NCBI GenBank assembly: GCA_963931865.1
Contig: OZ007518.1
Location: 9,848,361-9,912,360 of the forward strand
DNA length: 64,000 nt
Direction of reading: 5' to 3'
Source: Axinella damicornis
Taxonomy: Eukaryota; Porifera; Demospongiae; Axinellida; Axinellidae
A model generated the notes under the pieces. The model searched no databases and was not told where the DNA came from. It saw only the letters and a list, made by a program, of their open reading frames with translations. The position numbers and the translations under genes are program-made. Positions 55,679 through 64,000 of the stretch are shown here, piece after piece (position 1 is the stretch's first letter; the number at the start of each line of letters is the position of its first letter).

Positions 55679-58655
55679 ATGGCTGTGGGAGAGATTCGTT
55701 CGATATCCCGAGTGATAGCGCTGGTCACCGGTGGAGCATCAGGGCTGGGGAGAGCTACAGCCGTCAGACTAGCTAATCAGGTCAGGAACTGCATGCACGG
55801 AGAGTCGTGATAAGATGATACACAGATGGATGGATGGATAGACAGATATACAGACAGACAGACAGACAGACAGACAGATGTTAGACAGGAAATGTCCCTT
55901 CAGCCAATTGGCTGGTCTGGCAAGGAGTACATAGGTACACATTTGTCGTGGAAATCAAAATGAATGGACGACCAAGTACAGTGGACCCCTTCTATTCCGA
56001 ACCCCTCTATACTTCCGAGCCCCAGTATTCCTGAGTTAGGATGACTCTGAGGGGTTTGTTCCACTGTAGCTCAACAGTCTGTCACTCCAGTGAGCAGTGC
56101 ACTAAGAGCTTTGACGTGGGTCACAACCTTGCATGTGGCGGAAATGGGTGTGGCATGCTTTGTATTACTCCGTATACTACTGTACTAAAACGTGACACAG
56201 TCATCACGTGACAGTCATGGTGAATTTTTGCCAACATAATTAATACCACACACATAATTATGTGTTAAGTGCTGACAGTGGCCTTGCAAACGGCTGCGCT
56301 TTAATGATACCAAGAAAAATGTAGGGTTTCTGAAAACACACAATTAGCTCTGCACACATTCCAGTGGAACTACACTGGCTAGTAACCTCATTTACCAGAT
56401 CCTCCTTTCTGATTTTTCCGACGGGACACATGCATAGAGGGCAGGGTGTGGAGGGTCCGGGGACAAGGCTAACCCTGGGCAGGTTTAGACGTAGTCTCGT
56501 GCAGCCAGACTTTACATTCCGCCCAGAGGGGAAGTAATGTCTGGGAACCTGCCTATTCTGATGTCCTCTACTTCACATGGTCTATAGTTAGGAGAGTTTT
56601 ACCTATGTTCAGTGGAACTATTCTATTCCAAACCCTTGAAGCGAGTACATCTGTATTCGGTACACTGTATGTCCCAAACACACCTTCTCAATGTAAATTC
56701 ACCCACCGAATGGTTTTTGGTCCCAGTGTGTCCGGAATTAAAGTGGTCCTACCCTACCAATGTAGCTCAAGGGTGAAAGTTCAAGGTAACTGTGTTTCAA
56801 TATCTGTCTTTGTCCAGGGTGGCAAAGTTGTGATCGCTGACCTGCAAGTGAGTAATGGTGAAAGCGTTGCCAAGGAGATAGGAGAGAATGCATCCTTCGT
56901 ACCGACAGATGTAAGTGTAACCGTACTCTCGTTCAACCTGCCAGATAGTCTAGGACTGGGTTCTTGTACTCAAGGGGTGTGGTCTTGAGGGTACGGTGAG
57001 CATTAGGCAGGGTAGGCTCTGTTTCCCAAGACATTTCCGGCAACAACGTCACCCCTGGTCAGTGTTTGTCACTTACGGTACAGGGTAAACTCACCACGGT
57101 TAAGACGTTGAATGGGTAGCTTTGTTGTAGCTTTCTGAACCGAGAAACAGCTGCATGATGTCGCGCGACCATTCAGTCACTGTTGAATGCTAGTTCGTGG
57201 TTACAAGGAGGAGCTGGCTATAATACATGTGCCAGTGTTTCCATTGTGCTGGCCCGCAGGTTTTCTTGTCGTAAACAGTTGGAGACAGGTTGACGCCAGG
57301 CCGACAGGTGGAGACAGAAGTATAAATTTGATTTACGTGACGAATCTTCGAGTTTGGTCAGTTTCTGCTCCCAGCTGGTATCCTCTTGTTTGGGTTCTGA
57401 TTCCATTAATACTTCCTGTATTGTAACAAGTCACTCACCTGGTTGTACTGACTACAGGTGACCTCTGAGTCGGATGTCAAGCACGCCATTCAGGTTGCCA
57501 AGGAGCGGTATGGAGTGCTTAACACCGCCGTCAACTGTGCTGGGATCGGTCTTGCAAAGCGCACTCTCACCAAGAGAGGTCCCCACCCTCTGCAAGACTT
57601 CCAGCGGGTCCTCACTGTCAATACTGTCGGGACGTTCAATGTGATCAGGCTGGTCGCCGAGGTGATGGCCGGAGAGGAGCCGTACAGTAGAGAAGGAGAG
57701 AGAGGTGAAAAAATTGCTGCTTCTGAGTCATTATTCCCTCCTCTCCTCATCTCTCCCTCCCTCCCTCGCTCGCTCGCTCCTTCTCCCTCCCTCACTCGCT
57801 TCCTCCCTCCATCCATCCTCTCTCCCTCCCTCCCTCCCCCCCCTCATCTCTCCCCCTCCTCTCCTCAACCTCCTCTCTCCCTGCCTCCTCAGGTGTCATT
57901 GTCAACACTGCTAGTGTGGCAGCTTTCGATGGCCAGATTGGGCAAGCGGCGTACTCTGCCAGCAAGGGAGCCATCGTGGGGATGACCCTACCAATCGCGA
58001 GGGACCTTTCAAGAACTGGCATTCGTGTCTGCACCATCGCACCTGGTAAACACTATATAGTCTCAGCCCCAGACCCAGCACGGATCACTCCCACCGTGCA
58101 TAATACTGGAAGCGATCCGTACTGGGGTTGGTGTGGGTCGGTTTGTCAGTCTGTCAGTCATCAGCAGTTTGAGCAATGAAGGCCATGGTTCAGTGTCAGA
58201 ATTCAGAAAATACTAGCGTCTACAGACTAGAGATCCACTCAAGAGGCTGAGAAAATTGTGAAAGTCGAACAATTAGCCCTGTTCTAACTTGACTACGCCG
58301 TTTCTAACATTAATGCCACAACTTACGGTATCTCATTCTGCATGCATGCTGTATTAAAATCGGTAGGCCCTAGCTAGCTATCTCATTGTGCACACCGTCG
58401 GCAGCAGCTGCCATAAAAGCAGTGCACGGGGAATAATTATGTGCTAATTTCTTTTGCATTTGAACGTTCGATAGGGCATGCACAAACGAATTGTAACGTC
58501 ATTGCATGGTATGACATCTCTTATGAGCTTACATGTACACCAATGCACACACTCCCCAAAAAATCCCAAACACACTCACACTCACTCACACACACACACA
58601 CACACATGCACACACGCAACCACACACGCACACACAACACACACACACACACACA

Positions 58656-58709
<54 letters not shown>

Positions 58710-58779
58710 GCACGCACACGCACGCACGCACGCACACACACACACACACACACACCACACACACACACACGCACGCACG

Positions 58780-58826
<47 letters not shown>

Positions 58827-59020
58827 TAGGCTTGTTCCATACCCCCTTGCTGGCAGGCCTGCCAGACACTGTCTGTGTGGAGCTTGCCCACACAATTCCC
58901 TTCCCCAAGAGGCTGGGTCTGCCAGACGAATACGCACACTTGGTGCAGAGCATTGTTGAGAACCCCATCTTGAATGGCGAAGTGATCCGATTGGACGGAG
59001 CACTCAGAATGCAACCCTGA
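55679..59020 (+). CDS. HSD17B10: 3-hydroxyacyl-CoA dehydrogenase type 2 / 17-beta-HSD 10
   Basis: Five exons in phase: 55679-55780, 56818-56910, 57458-57704, 57893-58045, 58830-59020; 261 aa, the same length as the human protein. A short-chain dehydrogenase that acts in mitochondria on branched-chain acyl-CoA and steroid substrates with NAD; in vertebrates it is also a subunit of mitochondrial RNase P. Visible: TGGASGLG (17-24), Asp42 ending beta-2 (VVIAD), NCAG (91-94), catalytic Ser155 (NTASVAAF), Tyr168 and Lys172 (YSASK), numbered as in the human enzyme. It ends [14 protein letters not shown]. The last exon uses the acceptor cactag directly after a long CA repeat; the ctggcag 16 bp on would drop conserved LFHTPLLA. 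Head-to-head with Wnt. Confidence 0.95.
55838..55882. repeat. GATG/CAGA microsatellite
   Basis: gatggatg followed by gacagacagaca in HSD17B10 intron 1. Confidence 0.8.
56492..56547. mobile_element. Decayed TAGTCTCG foldback in HSD17B10 intron 1
   Basis: tagtctcgtgcagccagact pairs loosely with agtaatgtctgggaac. The right terminus has eroded. Confidence 0.5.
58570..58829. repeat. CA microsatellite in HSD17B10 intron 4
   Basis: About 260 bp of (CA)n with CG and AC interruptions, running right up to the acceptor of the last coding exon (cactcactag). It takes the place of the usual polypyrimidine tract. Long His/Thr open frames across it are artefacts. Confidence 0.9.
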
Positions 59021-59629
59021 GTGATGAATGTTATTGCTAGCTAAAATATACCAGTGGTCAAAGGTCAACTGTGTGTATTCATTGTGGGCAAAGTTACTAG
59101 TTGTTTCAACAGTACACTACTAGTTCACCTTTGAACTTTAATTAACCTTTAGTATACGCAATCCGTGCCGTCGTTTCTGAGATGAAAGTTATTCCATCTG
59201 TACACGGTGCTTGATCATGACCAGTTGTTTTTTTCCCTAGTACAGTTCTACCATAGATACTATACTTTTGTTAATGCTCAAGCTCAAAAACTTAGGAAGT
59301 TCCTTCTCACTGACGACACTCGCCGAAGCCCACACGCCCTCTACAAACTTTCCTTTCAGTGAGTTAGCTACAGCACAATTCTTCTTCGTCATAGGAGAAA
59401 AACAGCAAGGTCTTGGATCTCAGACCCTCCACGCTTCTTTTCGTCTGCCCGTCTTATAGTCGACCCACAACCTCTCAAACCCCAAGCTTCGTTAGTGACT
59501 CCCATGCTAATGCAGCAAACCGCCATTTTCTTGCCCAGAGGTTCAAAGGTCAGCCTGCGCGCATGCGCACCTGGCTACATCCGGTTTGGGGTATTAAATA
59601 TCGAATTTGTAGCAAGTTTTGGCGGGAAG

Positions 59630-59945
59630 TCGGGATGGCACACTCGCTAAGCACTTGCTTTGCAGCCTGGGGGTTGAGTGTTCGCCTCCCCAATAACCGA
59701 GTACGAGTCTGGGCCACTCCGTACACACCGGTTCCTGACTTCCCCGCCTAGCAGCTTGAGTACGCCGGTTCCCATCTGACCACCGAAGCTAAAGAAAGGT
59801 GTTCTGGTTGAAAGCAGGTTAGCCTCCTGTGATTCCAGTCACCGGCGCCTATCCAGCGCTCCTGAGGCTTACACTTCGGTGTCTGACCTGTCACGGAGGG
59901 GTAGGTTGTTGCTAGGTTGTATTTTTTTTTTTTTTTTTTTTTTGC
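59630..59945 (+). mobile_element. Possible tRNA-derived SINE with T-rich tail
   Basis: tggcacactcgctaagcact resembles a tRNA 5' half with an A box, followed about 30 bp on by gggggttgagtgttcgcctc, loosely B-box-like. The repeat ends in an uninterrupted run of about 22 T. There is no second copy in the window to define its limits. Confidence 0.3.
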
Positions 59946-60099
59946 TACGCATTTTCTTTTTTTTTCTTCTTCTTTCCCTTCTCCAGCCAGTCTACAATCA
60001 TTGTGTTCGAATTGTCCAATTACAACATAATTATAATAATATAAAATTAATTAATTTTCATCATGGTATATACATGTAGGCAGGCTATGGGTAGGTATA

Positions 60100-60311
60100 C
60101 AGTCAAACCTCCGAACGAAGGACAGTTTGGGAACAAGTCTTTTGTCCTTTGTAGAGAGGTTGTCCTCTTCTCGGAGGTTCAAAATGTATTAGAACCATAG
60201 GCAAACCAATTATTTGGGACCTTGAAAAGCGTCCGCGTCCTTTGTAGAGAGGTTTAAGTATAATATTATTGTGTCCCGATCTCGGAGGGTCCACTATCGG
60301 AGGTTTGACTG
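60100..60311. mobile_element. 212-bp pogo/Tigger-like MITE
   Basis: Termini cagtcaaacctccga and the inverse atcggaggtttgactg, flanked on each side by TA, the target duplication of the Tc1/mariner/pogo superfamily. Internal repeats of tcctttgtagagaggttt occur twice. No transposase frame. Confidence 0.75.
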
Positions 60312-60706
60312 TATATATATGCCATGCATTATGGCATACTACTACATATATTATGCATGCATCTCATCATTAATCGTACATGTTCCACCTAATAAAATTA
60401 TTCACAGGCAGTTTAATTTGTCTGACATCAAACTTAATACAACTATGCTCAAAAACATCCAGTTGTGATAACCGGCATGCTTGGTTCTTTACTATATTCA
60501 TGCATGGCACGCTCAGAGTCACTTATATCATGAATTCAATATCGTATGCACCTGGGGGCTTTGTGCCTCATTGACATTGTATACACATGTGACATGTACC
60601 TGTACTCTTTCAGCCCAGGCTCTTTTAGCTTATGTTGTTAAATATTCAGACAACAGTTGATTAAATTTTGAGCAGTGATGAAGCCCCCTCAGCAAGTGAT
60701 GTTCGC

Positions 60707-60797
60707 TAGCCTTGTTCACAGCCTGTACACCACCAGTTCTTGGCCTGGGAATGAGGCCGCCTGTACACCACCAGTTCTTGGCCTGGGAACGAGGCTA
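60707..60797. mobile_element. TAGCCTCG element with duplicated right arm
   Basis: Starts tagccttgttcacagcctgt. The segment gcctgtacaccaccagttct plus tggcctgggaa(t/c)gaggc occurs twice in a row, the second ending in gaggcta. Confidence 0.6.
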
Positions 60798-60916
60798 AGT
60801 GATGCCTCTACTCTGGAGCACCATATCTGAATTCTCACCAAGCTCTTTCGTCATGTGATTCAGTACAATTATGATTGCACAGTTCTTGATCGGCTGTTTT
60901 CATTATGAATATTCAT

Positions 60917-61146
60917 GTTCAACCAGTGGCAACTATATATCAAAACGTTTCGACTAGATTGTGCTAGTCTTCATCCTCAGGGCACAATAAAAATACAAGA
61001 CTACAGCTACTTAAAATAGCTACTGCCAAAAGTCTTAGAGTGGTAAACAATCAAGAGTCCATATCCAAAGCTGCTGGGTCTTGAGCTAGCCAGCCTGGTC
61101 GAAATGTTGGTACATATTTTTGATACATAGTTGCCACTGGTTGGAC
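60917..61146. mobile_element. Inverted-repeat element, about 230 bp
   Basis: Left arm gttcaaccagtggcaactat...atcaaaa and right arm ttttgatacatagttgccactggttggac are inverted copies. Weaker pairing continues inward (cgtttcgac against gtcgaaat). Non-coding. Confidence 0.6.
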
Positions 61147-61469
61147 AAGTGAGAACATAAATAAAAAAAAATTATGCTTTTAACGGTAGCATGAACTGTT
61201 ATTTCTTGTAAAATGCACCACCACTAGCCACACAGCCTTGAACCCTCCGCACCTGGGTTAGAGGCTAAGCTCTATTCCATTACACAATGTGACGTGCATG
61301 AATTGGAAAATCTAATTTAACAAACAATAATGGACGCTACATACTGCCATGCATTAACCATCTACAGCACACTAGCATAGATTACTAGAATAGCACAAGT
61401 AAATATACTATTTACCTAGCATAGATTACTAGAATAGCACAAGCAATATACTGTTTTCCTAGCTGTAAG

Positions 61470-62997
61470 TCAGAAGCTATACTTGATGTAAGGAACATCA
61501 ACATCTTCTCCGCTCTCGTCCGAACAGCACATGTCCAGGACTAGGTTGTGTACCCCCACACGAATTGGCTTCTTGCTAGCGGTCTGAGCTACCTCTGACA
61601 TCCTTGAGGACGGCAGGGAGGGAGGGGGATGGGGAGGGGGGGGGGGGGGGGGGGGGGGGGGGAGTGTGAACAATGGGATCCATACAAAACTGAACTCCCA
61701 GACTTGGATGGTTTTGGAATGAGCAACATTCTGCCTCTAACTAAACTTACGGCTTGGTCATTCTATCCTTGACTTTGGCTGGCTGCATGAAGAACGAGTA
61801 CAGGATGGACACGTCGTAGGACAGCATCGTAATCTCCAGTTTATGCTTGTTCTGGGGGAGGGGATGGAGGAGGGAGGGATGGAGTGTGGGGATGAAGGAG
61901 GGAGGGGATGGAGGAGGGAGGGATGGAGGAGGGAGGGATGGAGGAGGGAGGGGATGGGGAGGTAGGGGATGGAGGGAGCGTATGAAGGAGGGAGGAGATG
62001 AAGGAGGGAGAAGGGATGAACAAAAGAGGAAGGAAGGAAAGAGGGGAAAGGGGAAGGAGGGGAGACAAAGGAGGGAGGAGTTACCTTGAAGTAATCAACA
62101 AACTCCTTGAGGGTCATTTCACTGCCGTCCTCCTTCCGTCCCATGACATCGAAACGGTCCCACAACGTCCACTCTACATCATAGTACTGTGTGTGTGTGT
62201 GTGGTAAAATGGTGTGTGGAGTGTGGTGCGTGTGGAGTGTGACATGTGATGTGGTGCAGAGTGACATGTGATGATGTGGTGTGCAGTCTATGTCATGTGA
62301 TGTTTGGGTGTGTGTGTATGTGAGCGTGTTATAAAGCTGACCATTAATCACAATCAGACAGATCGATCATAGTCCTCTATTCCCCAACTAATCCAGCACA
62401 ATCAGTCACATGACCCAGTTCAACCAATCAGAAGTCAACACTGATGTACCTTAGTCTTGGGGGCAGCAATGGGCTCAGAAAATCCAAAGAATGGCAGCGC
62501 GAGGTTGATAAACCCGTTCTTGTAGCTTTCCAGTTTTCTGTTGCCATTGGCGATCTGTAAATACACACACATACAGATGAACACACAGGGGACAGTACTC
62601 TTGGGCCATTACAGAGGGAAGGGCTAACATGCGACTGAATTTTGAGAAAAGGGCCACTTAGTTTTCCAAAACTTTTGATGTTATTCCTCTTGTTACGGTG
62701 CGTGGCATGCCTGCCTTTGTAGCACCCATTTTAAAACTTGTGCAATAAAAAATGCTGCGAACTCCCCCCCGTAAACTCACTAAGGTACAATCAAAAGGAC
62801 ATACAGCATGGTATGCAACTCCTCATCCACGACATGACACCCTCGTGGTAATACCCTTGTATAATCAGCAGAGCACTGCATACATGTACCACGCTAGCTA
62901 TCCTGGATACCTTGTAGAGCTCCAGACACACCAGTCCCACTACTAGTGAGGTTGTCGTGGCGATGGCAGGGATAATCTTTCCTGCTATACCCTTGCT
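61470..62997 (-). CDS. UBA1: Ubiquitin-activating enzyme E1, C-terminal part (5' truncated by window)
   Basis: Five terminal exons on minus: 62911-62997, 62450-62554, 62085-62186, 61751-61851, 61470-61602; 175 residues. E1 adenylates ubiquitin, takes it as a thioester and passes it to E2s. Visible: [20 protein letters not shown] and GLVCLELYK from the second adenylation half, then [62 protein letters not shown], and the C-terminal ubiquitin-fold domain with [18 protein letters not shown]. The catalytic-cysteine half and the N-terminus must lie beyond 64000; nothing resembling the preceding exon was found in 63000-64000. Introns carry G-rich and GT-rich minisatellites. It lies tail-to-tail with HSD17B10. 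Confidence 0.93.
61618..61664. repeat. Poly-G tract in UBA1 intron
   Basis: gggagggggatggggagg followed by about 34 G, just upstream (minus sense) of the last UBA1 exon's acceptor. On the coding strand it is a C-rich stretch that merges with the acceptor's pyrimidine tract. Confidence 0.85.
61856..62080. repeat. GGGAGGGATGGA-type minisatellite in UBA1 intron
   Basis: Irregular repeats of ggagggagggatggagga and related purine-rich units fill most of the intron. Proline/serine-rich minus-strand frames are artefacts. Confidence 0.85.
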
Positions 62998-62999
62998 CT

Positions 63000-63346
63000 G
63001 CGTGAGTGAGTGCAGGTGGAGGGGGAGGTGTGCATGTGTGAGTGTGGGGAGGTGTGAGTGTAGTGTGAGGTGGGGAGGTGTGCATGTGTGAGTGTGGGGA
63101 GGTGGGGGGAGGTGGGGAGGTGTGCATGTGTGAGTGTGGGGAGGTGGGGAGGTGTGAGTGTAGTGTGAGGTGGGAGGTGTGCATGTGTGAGTGTGGGGAG
63201 GTGGGGAGGTGTGAGTGTAGTGTGAGGTGGGGAGGTGTGAGTGTGGGGAGGTGGGGAGGTGTGAGTGTAGTGTGAGGTGGGGAGGTGTGCATGTGTGAGT
63301 GTGGGGAGGTGGGGAGGTGTGAGTGTAGTGTGAGGTGGGGAGGCGT
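63000..63346. repeat. GT/GAGG minisatellite in UBA1 intron
   Basis: Units combining ggtgtgagtgtagtgtgagg, tggggaggtg and tgcatgtgtgagtgtgggga repeat at several register lengths. All long frames here are artefacts of the repeat. Confidence 0.9.
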
Positions 63347-64000
63347 GTATGCGTGTGCAATAGGGCTCAAATGAAGCACGAACACCTGGACCAGAACAGA
63401 TTTTCATGCGCTGAATAGCCAATCTCTCTCCTTAGCAAGCAAGGTGCTTAATAAAACTATTTTCTGATGTCTGTGACGTAAGTGAAGTGACTTGTGCCGT
63501 GGTGTACAACTAGCAAGAACCCTGCTGGTCCTCAATTAGACATGCAAACTTCAAGTCAATTAGTCAACAAGGGCTGCTTCCTACTCAAATTCCCTACTGT
63601 CTGCTTTGTGTCAATTAGTCAATTAGTCAATTTGTCAAATTCCCTAGTGTCTACTTGTAACGGTGTGCGCATGGCGGCTGGATAAACTATCTGATGTCTG
63701 CGACGTTAGCAAAGTGATTGCGCTGTGGACAACTAGCGACAACAGTTTGTGGAATACACATGCACAGTGTCTTTGCCTCGCGCATGTGCTTGCAATACGC
63801 ATTCCATATAAATTAGCGTGGTTTTGTGGCCAGTGCAGTAAGGTGCGAAGTTCAGTTGCGAGTGACTGAGAAGATGGAAAGCATCCCCTCGAGGAGGAGG
63901 ATGAACGCGTTAGCGAGGTTCTTCATCCCTTGCCTAGCGCGAAGATCCACGCTGAGTTAGCTAGTGGCGAACGGTTCTTAGCAGCAAGACGTTCTCTTAA
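63347..64000. other. Window end, no supported feature
   Basis: Presumably UBA1 intron. There is a small set of tcaattagtcaa repeats at 63555-63640 and a short plus-strand frame from 63874 (MESIPSRRRMNALARFF) that matches nothing I recognise. No UBA1 exon was seen. Confidence 0.4.

Larger units (their letters stand above)
59021..61469. other. Convergent intergenic region HSD17B10 / UBA1
   Basis: No gene recognised. It contains a possible SINE (59630-59945), a TA-flanked inverted-repeat element (60100-60311), a duplicated TAGCCTCG right arm (60707-60797) and an inverted-repeat element (60917-61146). Confidence 0.5.

Noticed and set aside
61841..62089. Proline/serine-rich minus-strand frame and Gly/Arg-rich plus-strand frame
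   Set aside because: Both are the purine-rich minisatellite within a UBA1 intron.
62791..63422. Long His/Thr/Pro open frames on the minus strand
   Set aside because: Only the part at 62911-62997 (UBA1 exon) is real; the rest is the GT/GAGG minisatellite.

Overview
Eukaryotic nuclear DNA from an animal. It holds spliced genes with GT-AG introns (some only about 45-50 bp), a Wnt ligand gene (metazoan-specific), and a very dense load of small palindromic elements, minisatellites and microsatellites. The tiny introns, the divergent Wnt, and a death-domain/coiled-coil/kelch gene in tandem suggest an early-branching metazoan, most likely a sponge. That placement is inference; no rRNA or mitochondrial marker is present.

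Layout, left to right. (1) 1-174 is the last exon of a kelch gene whose body lies off the window. It is followed by a 3' flank and a 53-bp minisatellite (2020-4707). (2) 9714-21362 (+) is a gene with an N-terminal region of unknown fold, a death-like domain, a long coiled coil, a proline-rich linker and a C-terminal kelch domain. Its last exon, 3' flank and minisatellite repeat the 1-5027 segment, so this is a tandem gene duplication. (3) 26197-36785 is a tandem duplication of a divergent gene pair: HSD17B12-like very-long-chain 3-oxoacyl-CoA reductase (-) and ataxin-10 (+). Copy A keeps an open HSD17B12 frame and a broken 5' fragment of ATXN10. Copy B has an HSD17B12 with a one-base frameshift and an intact ATXN10. 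(4) ATXN10 (35862-48873) has an 8.5-kb last intron made of nested duplications and repeats. (5) A Wnt gene (-, 49886-55170) lies tail-to-tail with ATXN10 and head-to-head with HSD17B10 (+, 55679-59020). The gap between Wnt and HSD17B10 is mostly one foldback element. (6) The last five exons of UBA1, the ubiquitin-activating enzyme (-, 61470-62997), lie tail-to-tail with HSD17B10. Upstream UBA1 exons are outside the window.

The genes do not form one pathway. They are housekeeping lipid and mitochondrial enzymes (HSD17B12, HSD17B10), ubiquitin activation (UBA1), a signalling ligand (Wnt), ATXN10, and an apparently lineage-specific death-fold/kelch family. The main interest lies in genome dynamics: reciprocal decay of a duplicated divergent gene pair, foldback elements next to start codons and in a shared promoter, and tandem amplification of the death-kelch family. 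Exon models were joined by hand from reading frame, splice-site and phase agreement.
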